Shown here: in pieces, positions 38,227-47,662 of the stretch
How positions within the stretch are numbered: the stretch's first letter is position 1
Layout of the letters: the number at the start of each line of letters is the position of its first letter
Source: Deltaproteobacteria bacterium
GTDB taxonomy: Bacteria > Myxococcota_A > UBA796 > GCA-2862545
NCBI GenBank assembly: GCA_007693595.1
Contig: REDI01000002.1
Location: forward strand, 62,001 to 126,000
Length of the DNA: 64,000 nt
Reading direction: 5' to 3'
Translations under genes and position numbers: made by a program
Notes under the pieces: generated by a model
What the model was told of the DNA's origin: nothing
The model's input: only the letters and a program-made list of their open reading frames with translations
Databases searched by the model: none

Positions 38227-39084
38227 TCAGCCCATGGCTCGATAGAAGGCTTGGACTTGCTCCACCTCCTCTTCGCTGAGCACCCCCCGGACCTGGAGCT
38301 CCCGGATCGGGCCCATGAAAGCTTCGAGCTCCTGATCGGCGCGGAAGGAGGAAGGGTCACCCAGGGCGCCCCGACCCCCTCGCTCGATCTCTCGCTCGCT
38401 GAGCATCCCGCCTTCGCGAAGCTCGACGAAGCGATGGAGGATCTGCGCCGCCCGCTCGCCCGTCAGGAGGCGGCGGCTGGACGAAGCGGCACGCGGCGAG
38501 CTCGCGGCGGGCGCGCCGGGGATCGCCGCGGAGGGGTCGGGCGGGGGAGAGCCCGAAGCGCTCGGAGCGGTGCCATGGGACGAGGTCGCGATCGGGGAGG
38601 CCGCCCGCGGTTTCGCAGCGGACGAGGCCAAGGGACGGGACGGAGCCTCGGCCCAGCGCCCCGCCATCGCGCGCTTGTGCCGACCCACAATATTAAGCGC
38701 TCTAAAACATAGAAATACGAAGTAGATCAAGGCCCCGAGATGCACCAGATCGCCCACGAGCTCCAAGTTCGGGATGAGACGGATACCCATCATGACCGTC
38801 GCGACGATCGCCATCCCGATCATCTGCAGCGTCAGGTCTTTAGGGTCGAGCTGATGCTCCTTGAAGTAGCTCTGGAGCGAGAGCGCGGCCCCGATGAGGA
38901 CTACGGGGAGCGCCAGGTGGTCCACGATGGGTATCAGCAAACCGAAGCCAAAGATCACCGGCACTTTCCTGTGCTCCTTTGGGAGCACGGAGAAGCCGTA
39001 CATCACAATGATCATGGTGATGATCAAGATCGGCCAAGATAAGTTTAGCAGTACAGACAGCGTCCCCCCTTCGGGCCGACACAC
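38227..39084 (-). CDS. Membrane protein with C-terminal SHOCT-like motifs
   Basis: About 285 residues. Four hydrophobic segments lie in the first 150 residues (LLNLSWPILIITMIIVMYGF, VIFGFGLLIPIVDHLALPVV, MIGMAIVATVMMGIRLIP, DLVHLGALIYFVFLCF). A long Ala/Ser/Pro linker follows, then two short SHOCT-like helices (QILHRFVELREGGMLSEREI and PIRELQVRGVLSEEEVEQ). The start is uncertain: GTG at 39084 is used; CTG codons nearer the first TM behind a G-rich stretch are possible. Convergent with hemH. No wider family recognised. Confidence 0.65.
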   Translation of the reverse strand: MCRPEGGTLSVLLNLSWPILIITMIIVMYGFSVLPKEHRKVPVIFGFGLLIPIVDHLALPVVLIGAALSLQSYFKEHQLDPKDLTLQMIGMAIVATVMMGIRLIPNLELVGDLVHLGALIYFVFLCFRALNIVGRHKRAMAGRWAEAPSRPLASSAAKPRAASPIATSSHGTAPSASGSPPPDPSAAIPGAPAASSPRAASSSRRLLTGERAAQILHRFVELREGGMLSEREIERGGRGALGDPSSFRADQELEAFMGPIRELQVRGVLSEEEVEQVQAFYRAMG

Positions 39085-39287
39085 CCTGGTACGGGCCCAG
39101 CGTTGTGGAGGCGAGAAGCATCGTTCATGCGAGGAGGGTTCGTCAAGCCCAACGTGGCCCCCCCTGGATCCCTCCAGCGATCGCATGTTAGTCCAAGGAC
39201 GGAAGAAGAGGCCACGGTAGCGATCGCACGGTCGAGCTGAGCGAACGCCGGTTCCCCGCCATCGGCCGGACTGTCTCTGGGGGTCTC

Positions 39288-40553
39288 ATGCGCATCCTGC
39301 ACACTTCGGACTGGCACTTGGGCATCAGCCACGGGGTCGTCCGTCGCGACGAGGACCACGACCACTTCCTGCGATGGCTTCTCGACGAGATCGAGGCGCG
39401 ACAGATCGACGCCTTGATCATCGCGGGGGATGTCTTCGATGTCATGCACCCCTCGGCCGAGGCACAGCGGCGATACTTCGGCTTTCTCGCACAGCTCGCC
39501 GCCACCGACCTCCCCCAGGTCGTCGTGATCGGGGGCAACCACGACAGCGCGACGCGGCTGCAAGCCCCCAGCGAGGCCCTGCGGGCCTTGCGGGCGCATG
39601 TGGTCGGGGGGATCGGGGCCGACGAGGCCACCTGGGAGCGGTGCGTGGTGCCGCTGCGGGACCGCGCGGGCGAGATCCGGGCCGTCGCGCTCGCGGTGCC
39701 CTACGTGCACGAGTTCCGGCTAGGGGTCCGCACCACCGACCTGGATCACCAGGCCATCCGCCGGGCCTTCACCGAGCGCTTCGGGGCGCTGTACCGAGGC
39801 CTCGCAGACCTCGCCGAGGCGCGTTGGCCCGGTCTGCCGCTCGTGGGCACCGGGCACCTTACGCTAGGCGAAGCGGACTCCTCGGACTACCCGCAAGAGA
39901 TCCACCAGGTCGGCACCATCGACGGACTCTCGACGCAGATCCTCGACCCGCGCATGCAGTACGTGGCGCTCGGCCACATCCACCGCTGCTATCCCGTCGA
40001 TAAAGACCGTCGGGCCTGGTACTCCGGCAGCCCGCTCGCCATGAGCCTCCCCGAGCAGGCGTCCCCCCGGCGCGTGCTCGACGTCACCCTCAGCGCCGAT
40101 CCACGCGGTGAGCCCACCATCGAGAAGGTCGAGGTCCCCGCGCCCCGCGCCTTGATCGAGATCCGGGGCACCCCCGACGAGGTCCTGCGCCGGACCTACG
40201 GCCTGAAGTGGAGCGAGCCCCTCCCCCCCTTGCTCTTCTACCGCGTCCTCACCGACACGATGCCGACCGAGCTGCTCGAGAAGCTCAACAAGGTCCTCGA
40301 CAAGTCCCCCAGCGACAAGCGGCCGACCCTCATCGAGCTGCGCCAGGAGCGCCTGACCCCCATCCCCCGCCTCGAAGAAGAGCTCCCCTTGAGCCTGCGC
40401 GAGCTGGAGCCGATCCAGGTCTTCTCCACCTTGTGTCAGAGCCAAGGCCGCGCCGACACCGATGAGCTCGAGCGCGCTTTTCAGACCCTGGTGTCCGCGC
40501 GCGACGAGGACCTCGAAGAACGGATCGCCGAGATCACGGGGGAGCGACCATGA
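39288..40553 (+). CDS. sbcD: Nuclease subunit SbcD (Mre11 family)
   Basis: A 421-residue metallophosphoesterase. MRILHTSDWHLG, IIAGDVFD and GGNHDSATRL supply the metal-binding Asp and His residues of the Mre11/SbcD active site; LVGTGHLTL and LGHIHRCY complete it. With SbcC it forms the complex that cleaves DNA hairpins, palindromes and protein-blocked ends. Its stop overlaps the sbcC ATG by four bases. Confidence 0.96.
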   Translation: MRILHTSDWHLGISHGVVRRDEDHDHFLRWLLDEIEARQIDALIIAGDVFDVMHPSAEAQRRYFGFLAQLAATDLPQVVVIGGNHDSATRLQAPSEALRALRAHVVGGIGADEATWERCVVPLRDRAGEIRAVALAVPYVHEFRLGVRTTDLDHQAIRRAFTERFGALYRGLADLAEARWPGLPLVGTGHLTLGEADSSDYPQEIHQVGTIDGLSTQILDPRMQYVALGHIHRCYPVDKDRRAWYSGSPLAMSLPEQASPRRVLDVTLSADPRGEPTIEKVEVPAPRALIEIRGTPDEVLRRTYGLKWSEPLPPLLFYRVLTDTMPTELLEKLNKVLDKSPSDKRPTLIELRQERLTPIPRLEEELPLSLRELEPIQVFSTLCQSQGRADTDELERAFQTLVSARDEDLEERIAEITGERP

Positions 40554-43500
40554 AGCTTCACCTCATCTCGGCGACCAACCTCAACAGCCTGTACGGAGAG
40601 CACACGGTCGACCTCGACCGCGACCTCGACGGCGCGAGCCTCTTCCTCATCCACGGCCCCACCGGCGCGGGCAAGTCCACCCTGATGGACGCTGTGAGCC
40701 TCGCGCTGTTCGGGGCCACCCCCCGACTCGAGAACAAGCGGGGCGAAGTCCCTCCCGGCGAACAGATCATGTCTCGCGGAACCGGGGAGTGTCAGGCCGC
40801 CGTCGCCTTCAGCAAGCGCGACACCGACACCGGGCTGCGGGTGCGCTACCGCGCCACCTGGAAGGCTCACCGCGCCTACAAGCGCTCCGACGGCACCCTT
40901 CGGCCCGCCGAGCGTTCCCTGGAGCGCCAAGAGCCGGACGGAAGCTGGACCGTCCTGGTCTCCGACCACCGACCCACAAACACGCAGCCCTTCTTCGACG
41001 ACGTACTCGAGGGCTTCACCATCGAGGACTTTCAGCGGTCGATGCTGCTCGCCCAGGGGCGCTTCGACGCCATGCTCCACGCGAACCCGAGCCAGCGGGC
41101 CGAGATCCTCGAGCGCCTCACCCAGACGAGCGAGTACGAGCGCATCGGCCTGCGGGCGGCGCAGATGAGGGCGGCATGGGTGCGGGTGCTCGAACGGCTC
41201 CAGGCGACCCGCGACGCGATCTCCCCGCTACAGGCCGAGGCGCGAGAGGCCCTGGTGGAGCGCGAGGCGGAGCTGAAGGCGAGGCTAAACGAGCTGGAGC
41301 GATCGATCCGTGGGATCGACGAGCAGCGGCGGTGGCTCGTCGATCGGGCGGCGCACCGCCTCGCCAAGAGTCAGGCGCACTCCGAGCTCGCCGCCGTCGG
41401 CGAGGCGGAGCGACAGGTCCAGGAGGACCAGGCAGCCCTGAGTGAGTTTGAGCGCTGTGAGGCGGCCTTTGGGCTCTGGGGTCAGGCGAGGGCGGCCAAG
41501 GGCCGGATCGAGATCACCCAAGACGCCCGAAAGAAGACCCAAGCGGAGCTTCCCGCGCTGACCCTACACCGAGAGCAGACCGAGCAGGCCGTGACGATCT
41601 TGCGGGCGGCGCTCCAGGCGGCCGAGACCGGCGCCAACGACATCGAGTCCCCCGTGGAGCTCGCCCGCGCGGCTCTGGGCGAGGCCCAGACCGCCAAGGG
41701 AAAGGTCGAGGAGGCGCTCGCCGACCAAACGGGCGCGGCCCGAGAGCTGAAGGCGCGACAGGATCGGGCCGAGGCCCTCGAGAGGGAGCTCAAGGCCACC
41801 GCGACGCACGCTGAGTCCGCGCGAGAGCGGGCCGAGGCCATCGCGGGAGACCAAGCCCTGACGGACTCCATCGGGGAGCTACGAGACGCCGCGACCGCGA
41901 TCCGGCAGCAAGCCAAACGGGCGCGGGAAGAGCAGACCGCCCTGACCCAGGACCGAGCGAATCACCAGCGAGAGCAGGACGCTCTGGCCCAGGAGCGGAG
42001 TACCTTCTCGGCCCGACGTAGCCAAGTCCTCGATCCCCTGGTGGCGTCGCACGCGGCAGCCTCCGAGGCGGTAGCTCAGCTCGTAGGGCAAGAGGACCCC
42101 GAGCGCGTCGCGCGCACCCTCACCTCCGAGCTGCAAGCTCAGCGGGAGCGCCTCCGCCTCCTCCGGGAGGCAGCGGTGCGAGTCGAGCGCCGCGACGAGG
42201 CGCTGTCCGAGGCTCGCCGCCGCGCCTCCCAGAGCCACGAGGCGCTCCGCGATCTGCTCGGGCATCGCCAAGAGCTGCCCGCGGCGCGGAGCACGGTGCG
42301 CAGCCGGACCGACGCGCTGGCTCGAACCGTCGAGGTCTTGACGCCCCTCGAGCGGATCGCCGCCCTGAGCGATCAGCGCGCCGAGCTGGTGAAGGGCGAA
42401 GCCTGCCCCCTGTGTGGCAGCGAGACGCACCCTTTCACCCAAGATCCCACCAAGCGGGAGCAGGCCGAGGCCATCGCCGTCGAGGTCGAGCGGGCCCGAA
42501 CGCAGCGAGATCGGGCCCAGGCAGACCTCGAACAGTCCCAGGACCGGCTTCGCGCCCTCGAGCGCGCGATCGACCTCGCCCTGGCGACGCGAGATCGAAG
42601 CACGGCCGAGTCCCGAGACGCGGTCGCGGCGGCGCTGGACCTCCAGTCACGGGCCGACGAGGCGCTCGCCGAGGTCGGGCTCTCGGTCACAGACGAGGTC
42701 ACTCCCGCCCTACGCCGGATCGAGGAGGCCCTCGCGACGCCTCCCGATGAGGTCCAGCCCCCCGAGGCCGAGGACCAGCCCACCCTCTTCCGCCCCGTCT
42801 CCCCTCCCCAGCTCGCGTCGTCCCTCCAGGCCCTCGACACGCCCACCGATGCCGCCCGCATCGACGAGGCGGAGCGCGAGGTCAGCGAGCAGATCACCCG
42901 CCTCGAGGCCCGACAGGCCCAGCTCGCCGAGGCCCAGCGGACCCTCGGCGCCGCGAGCCAAGCCCTCCAAGATCAGCGAGACGACCTCGCCGCCACCCAA
43001 GCCCGCCTCGCGACCCAAGAGGCGCGCCTGAGCCAGCGCGGCGGCGATCTGGACCAGCGCGGGGAGCGGCTGGACCAGGCGCGGACGGAGCTCACCGACG
43101 CGCGGCGGGCGCTCGCACAGCGCTTGCGCCCCCTCGGGATCGACGTCGACCCTCCCGAAGACGGCCTCCTCCAGGCACAGACGCGCGTCGAGGCTTGGCG
43201 AAGGGCTCAGGATGAGCTCAAGACCAGGCTGCACGCCCTCGAGACCGCCACCGAAAAGAAACGCGCCGCGGACGAGGCGGTTCAGACGGCCTCTCGGGCC
43301 TTCGACCAGCAGGTCGAACGACTCGCGCGGTCCCAAGAATCTTACCGAACCCAAGCCGCCGCGGCCTCGAACGCCTGCCGTGATCTGAACGAGGTGTGGC
43401 AGCGGTGCGCACCGATCCCACACGACCTCCCCGAGGACCTCCGCCAAGAACTGCACGACGCGACCGCGCGCCGTCTGCGCGGCGGCCCGGACGAGCTCCC

Positions 43501-44605
43501 CGCGGAGCCCGCCACGCTGCGCGCGATCCTGCGTGACCGCCTCGCGCGCCTTCGTCGAGAGGTCGATCAGGCCGATAAGGCACGGCAAGAAGCCCACACC
43601 GCCATGACCCGTGCCTCCGAGCGGCTCGTCGCCCTGGCACAGCAGCTTGCGCGTGAACAGGGCGATCTGGAGCGGACCGAGCGCGACCTGGCCACGCTCC
43701 TCGCCGACCTCGATCTGTCCTCGACCCAAGACCTCGAAGCCCGGCACCTGGCGCCCGAGCAGCTCACCACCCTGCGGAGCCAGCGCGACCAGCTCCGGCG
43801 TCGACGCGCCCAGGCAGAGGCCCGCGCCGAGGATGCCGATCGCACCCTCTCCGAGCACCTGAAGCGACGCCCCCAGGACCTCCCCGAAGACGCCCAAGCC
43901 GACCGCCTCACCGAGGAGCGCGAAGCCCTGATCCAGTCCCGCGACGCGCTCACCCAGACCCTCACCGAGGTCCAGGCAGGGCTGCTGCAAGCCGCCAAGC
44001 AGCATCAACAGCTACAGGACGCCCAGGAGGCCCTCGACACGGCCAGCTCGCGCGCCCGGATCTGGCTTGAGCTGCACGAGCTGATCGGGGTCGCGAAGGG
44101 TCGACGCTTCAAAGAGTTCGCGCAGGCCCTCAACCTCGCCCAGCTCCTCGAGCGAGCCAACCGCCACCTGCGCACCTTCGGGGATCGCTACCAACTTCGG
44201 CCGATCCTCGACCCCGATACCGGGCTGCCGACCCTCGAGTTCGCCATCGAAGACCTCTGGCAACACGGCACCGAACGATCCATCAAGACCCTGTCGGGGG
44301 GGGAGTCCTTCCTGGTGTCCTTGGCCCTCGCCCTGGGCCTGTCCGACCTGCGCACCAGCTCCATGCCGATCGAGACGCTCCTGCTCGACGAGGGCTTCGG
44401 CACGCTCGATAGCGAGACCCTCGAGACCGCCTTGTCCGCGCTCAGCCAGCTCCAGAGCTCAGGACGTCAGGTCGGAATCATCAGCCACGTCCCCGGCCTG
44501 CCCGAGAAGGTCGAGGCCCGCATCGTGGTCGAGGCCGTCGGCGGGGGCCGCAGCCGGGTGCGTACCGAGGTGGGCCGAGGCCTCGAGCCGGATCGGCCGC
44601 GATAA
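40550..44605 (+). CDS. sbcC: DNA repair ATPase SbcC (Rad50 family)
   Basis: A 1351-residue SMC-like ATPase, longer than E. coli SbcC (1048). The N-terminal Walker A is GPTGAGKST, two very long Ala/Glu/Arg/Gln-rich coiled-coil arms follow, with the zinc hook CPLCG at residues 619-623. The C-terminal half has the ABC signature TLSGGESFLVSLALALGL and Walker B LLLDEGFGTLD. The extra length is all coiled coil. Partner of SbcD in the same operon. Confidence 0.96.
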   Translation: MKLHLISATNLNSLYGEHTVDLDRDLDGASLFLIHGPTGAGKSTLMDAVSLALFGATPRLENKRGEVPPGEQIMSRGTGECQAAVAFSKRDTDTGLRVRYRATWKAHRAYKRSDGTLRPAERSLERQEPDGSWTVLVSDHRPTNTQPFFDDVLEGFTIEDFQRSMLLAQGRFDAMLHANPSQRAEILERLTQTSEYERIGLRAAQMRAAWVRVLERLQATRDAISPLQAEAREALVEREAELKARLNELERSIRGIDEQRRWLVDRAAHRLAKSQAHSELAAVGEAERQVQEDQAALSEFERCEAAFGLWGQARAAKGRIEITQDARKKTQAELPALTLHREQTEQAVTILRAALQAAETGANDIESPVELARAALGEAQTAKGKVEEALADQTGAARELKARQDRAEALERELKATATHAESARERAEAIAGDQALTDSIGELRDAATAIRQQAKRAREEQTALTQDRANHQREQDALAQERSTFSARRSQVLDPLVASHAAASEAVAQLVGQEDPERVARTLTSELQAQRERLRLLREAAVRVERRDEALSEARRRASQSHEALRDLLGHRQELPAARSTVRSRTDALARTVEVLTPLERIAALSDQRAELVKGEACPLCGSETHPFTQDPTKREQAEAIAVEVERARTQRDRAQADLEQSQDRLRALERAIDLALATRDRSTAESRDAVAAALDLQSRADEALAEVGLSVTDEVTPALRRIEEALATPPDEVQPPEAEDQPTLFRPVSPPQLASSLQALDTPTDAARIDEAEREVSEQITRLEARQAQLAEAQRTLGAASQALQDQRDDLAATQARLATQEARLSQRGGDLDQRGERLDQARTELTDARRALAQRLRPLGIDVDPPEDGLLQAQTRVEAWRRAQDELKTRLHALETATEKKRAADEAVQTASRAFDQQVERLARSQESYRTQAAAASNACRDLNEVWQRCAPIPHDLPEDLRQELHDATARRLRGGPDELPAEPATLRAILRDRLARLRREVDQADKARQEAHTAMTRASERLVALAQQLAREQGDLERTERDLATLLADLDLSSTQDLEARHLAPEQLTTLRSQRDQLRRRRAQAEARAEDADRTLSEHLKRRPQDLPEDAQADRLTEEREALIQSRDALTQTLTEVQAGLLQAAKQHQQLQDAQEALDTASSRARIWLELHELIGVAKGRRFKEFAQALNLAQLLERANRHLRTFGDRYQLRPILDPDTGLPTLEFAIEDLWQHGTERSIKTLSGGESFLVSLALALGLSDLRTSSMPIETLLLDEGFGTLDSETLETALSALSQLQSSGRQVGIISHVPGLPEKVEARIVVEAVGGGRSRVRTEVGRGLEPDRPR

Positions 44606-44720
44606 CCTCGCGCCACCCCCTCCCTCGACCGAGGTCTGGATCGGCTCGCTCCTCGGAGGAGTAGGGATGATTCGGCTTCCGTGCAGCCCCCTTGGACGAT
44701 CACGGCCTCCCCTGAACCCT

Positions 44721-45392
44721 TCACCGTACCGCCGGCCGCCAACCCGCCGCCTTGGCTTCCTTCTCGGAGCAGAACCAGCGGTGCCCCTGCTCGGGCCGGA
44801 TGACGGTCCGATCGTACCACTGACCGCCGGGCTTATGGTAGATCCGCTCGCCCCGTGCGTTCACGTTTCCCTTGATCAGGCAGCCCGGAGGCGGAGGCGG
44901 GGGCTGTTTCTCGGGCTCGATCCGCTGGCCTCGACGCCAGTCCCACGGCATAACGAAGGTGCCCGACCACATCCCGCGCTTGGCCCGCCTGGCTCGGCGC
45001 TCCTGACCGACGTAGCGGGTACTGTAGCGCCGGTAGGCTACCGCCCAGCCCTGCTCGACCATCCAAGCCTGGAGGTCCTCGCGCCCCACCATGCAGCGGC
45101 CGAGCGTCCGCCCGTAGACGCCTGTACCCACCTTGTGGCACCGAACCGTGCGCCGGCCGATCTTCTCATCGAGGGCGAGGGAGGCCTTCTGCCCGCAGCG
45201 CCACGCCTCGCCTCGCGCATCGAGGCACCGCTGCCCGCTCTCGGGGGCGTCGATGCCGTGCATGCGGACACGTTCGCCGTGGATCTCGAGGGTGTCGCCG
45301 TCGAGCACCGAGGCCTGACCGACGAGCTGCCCCGAGCGGGCACAGCCCGAACCGAGCCAGAGGATCATCAGCGGGAGCAGGGACACACGCAC
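44721..45392 (-). CDS. Lipoprotein with staphylococcal-nuclease-like domain
   Basis: A 223-residue protein. A type II signal (SLLPLMILWLGSGC) is followed by an SNase domain: ASVLDGDTLEIHGERVRMHG with the catalytic Asp/Arg set, IDAPESGQRC and CHKVGTGVYGRTLGRC. A Pro-rich spacer precedes a C-terminal module (GCLIKGNVNARGERIYH and WFCSEKEAKAAGW) common at the end of secreted nucleases. GTG start preceded by GGAGG. Expected to hydrolyse nucleic acids outside the inner membrane. The C-terminal six Cys/His-rich residues may bind metal. Confidence 0.85.
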   Translation of the reverse strand: MRVSLLPLMILWLGSGCARSGQLVGQASVLDGDTLEIHGERVRMHGIDAPESGQRCLDARGEAWRCGQKASLALDEKIGRRTVRCHKVGTGVYGRTLGRCMVGREDLQAWMVEQGWAVAYRRYSTRYVGQERRARRAKRGMWSGTFVMPWDWRRGQRIEPEKQPPPPPPGCLIKGNVNARGERIYHKPGGQWYDRTVIRPEQGHRWFCSEKEAKAAGWRPAVR

Positions 45393-45519
45393 CCCCCTCC
45401 CCTATCCCGTCCGCCGGTCCATGCGCCCAGGCGCGATCCCCGCCCGCACATTCGAGCGCGCGACCGACGCTACAACATGCTAAGGATGCAGGACTTCGAC
45501 CTTCAGAGACGTGGACCCC

Positions 45520-47655
45520 ATGACCCGCTACCCCCTCCGACTCCCTTCGCTGATCGGCGTCCTCTTCCTCGCATGCAGCATCAGCCCCGAGCCGATCACG
45601 AGCCCCTCCGACGACCCGGGCTTGAACGGATACGGCATCAACCGGGCTCCCCGGCCGGGCCCCGTAGACCTCCAACCCTTCCCGCGCGCGCTCACCGCCT
45701 GGCCCAACGACCGCGGCATCGGCGTGACGTGGTGGGACGTCGAAGGCGCCGAGGCCTACGCGCTCTACATCGCCGATCAGCGTCGGCAGACCCCGGCGGT
45801 CGCCGAGCGTGTCGTCGTCGAGGGCACGTCCTACCAAGACCGGGATGTCGAGCCCGGACAGCGCCGCGTCTACGCGGTTGCCGCCATCATCGACGGCGAA
45901 GAGGGCGTGCTCTCGGGTGAGTTCGTCAGCCGGGGCCTCACCCCCGAGCCTCAGAGACAGGTCCGGATCAGCATGAACCCCACCGATCTCGACCGGCTCT
46001 TCAACCGCAGCGCCTACTCGGACTTCCTGCTCCCCGCCAGCGTCACGGTCCTGCCCGAGGCCGAGCCCCACGACGTGATCGGCGTGCGCTTCCGAGGCGC
46101 CGGCAGCCGGCGATACGACAAGTACGGATTTCATATTCGGCTAGCCAACCGCCCGGACTGGAACTTCGGGGGACCGACACGCCGCGGGGGCGATCGGATC
46201 TTCCTCAGCGCCATGTGGACCGACCCGAGCGCTCTGCGCGAAGCGATCGCCTTCCGCGCCCAGCACGAGGTCGGCCTGCCCGCCCCCTCCACCCAGTTCG
46301 CCGAGCTCTACCTCAACGGAAACTTCGAGGGCTTTTACACGGTCCTGGAGCGGATCGACCGCGAGGCCCTGCGCGGCTGGGGGATGAACCGCCGCCGAGG
46401 AGGCATGTCCCTCGTGCGAGACGAGATGAAGTCCGCGCGCCGGGCCATGGGTCTCGACGATCACCGCTCGACCTTCGGGCTCGACCTCGACACCATGTAC
46501 GGCACCGACGAGGAGCGCATCGGCTTCTTCCGCGATGTCTGGGAATGGCGAGGCGAGTTCGAGGATCACGACTGGGAGGCCCTGCTCGATCTCGCGCGCT
46601 TCGCCTTCGACACACCCGCAGGCCCCGCCTTCGCCTCGGGGCTGCGCGAGCGCTTCGACGTCGACCACCTCATGAGCTTCCTCGCCGTCAACGCCCTCCT
46701 CATGGACACCGACATCCTCGACTCGGACTATTGGCTCTATCGCGACGAAGACGCGGGTGGAAAGTGGATCATGCTCCCCTGGGACAAGAACCTCACCTTT
46801 GGGAGCCAGTGGTATCGCGACATCTTGGGTGAAAACTCATACATTCGCTATGATCGCAACCTGATCAACACGCTCTCCAACCGCATCATGGAGAAGCTGC
46901 TCGACACCCCCGAGCTCTTCGACGCCCTCGAAGGTCGGGTGTACGAGCACATGGCCGACCTAGATCGAGCCTGGGTCGAGAAGCAGATCGACGACCTCTA
47001 CCCCCAGATCGTCCAGGGCATGGCGATCCGGCCCGGTCCCGACGCCTACAAGCGTCAGCCCGAGCAACACCACGCCGAGCCCGAGTTTCTGCCCCATCAC
47101 GTCGAGCAGCTCGCGGTCTTCACCGATCTTAGGCGAGAGTGGCTCTACAAGTATTTCGACCGTCAGGCCGGTCGGCGCGTCGGTGAGGCGCAGCGGTCCA
47201 TGGCCGAGAAGGTTCGGATCCGGCGCGGCCAGCGCCGATGTCTCGCCGACGCGAACGGACACACCTACATGTGTCTGCGCCCCTCCAGGGAGTGGATCGG
47301 CTCCACCTCGGTCGCCCTGATCAGCGACAACGGCATCGACGGGGTGAACCGGCAGTACGTGGTGCAGTTCACCCAGCCCTACCAAGGCGAGATCGCGCTC
47401 TTCTACCACAACCGACCCGGTCACAACTGGGTCCCGCGCGAAGAGTGGGCAGGCGATCAGTGGCGGCTCGACATGGTGATCACCGAGCGAAGTGGAGAGG
47501 CGACGCAGGTGCGCAGCCGCGTCAACCCCATCGCCAACATGGTCCTCAGCGAGGTCGCGCTGGATCGGGGTGTCTTCACCATCACGCTGCCCTTCGGCCC
47601 GGTCCCAGCTCACCGCCTCTCGACGGTTGGCGACGACGCTTCTTCCTCGGACTGA
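45520..47655 (+). CDS. CotH-kinase family lipoprotein
   Basis: A 711-residue protein with lipobox FLAC. Residues about 55-140 are a fibronectin-III-like domain (GIGVTWWDVEGAEAYALYI, DVEPGQRRVYAVAAI). Residues about 150-540 match the CotH family (RGAGSRRYDKYGFHIRL, AELYLNGNFEGFYTVLERID, KWIMLPWDKNLTFG), an atypical protein-kinase-like fold that includes the spore-coat kinase CotH. The C-terminal 100 residues form a beta domain. ATG at 45520 is used; GTG at 45511 is the alternative. Likely extracytoplasmic. Confidence 0.85.
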   Translation: MTRYPLRLPSLIGVLFLACSISPEPITSPSDDPGLNGYGINRAPRPGPVDLQPFPRALTAWPNDRGIGVTWWDVEGAEAYALYIADQRRQTPAVAERVVVEGTSYQDRDVEPGQRRVYAVAAIIDGEEGVLSGEFVSRGLTPEPQRQVRISMNPTDLDRLFNRSAYSDFLLPASVTVLPEAEPHDVIGVRFRGAGSRRYDKYGFHIRLANRPDWNFGGPTRRGGDRIFLSAMWTDPSALREAIAFRAQHEVGLPAPSTQFAELYLNGNFEGFYTVLERIDREALRGWGMNRRRGGMSLVRDEMKSARRAMGLDDHRSTFGLDLDTMYGTDEERIGFFRDVWEWRGEFEDHDWEALLDLARFAFDTPAGPAFASGLRERFDVDHLMSFLAVNALLMDTDILDSDYWLYRDEDAGGKWIMLPWDKNLTFGSQWYRDILGENSYIRYDRNLINTLSNRIMEKLLDTPELFDALEGRVYEHMADLDRAWVEKQIDDLYPQIVQGMAIRPGPDAYKRQPEQHHAEPEFLPHHVEQLAVFTDLRREWLYKYFDRQAGRRVGEAQRSMAEKVRIRRGQRRCLADANGHTYMCLRPSREWIGSTSVALISDNGIDGVNRQYVVQFTQPYQGEIALFYHNRPGHNWVPREEWAGDQWRLDMVITERSGEATQVRSRVNPIANMVLSEVALDRGVFTITLPFGPVPAHRLSTVGDDASSSD

Positions 47656-47662
47656 GGCCGCC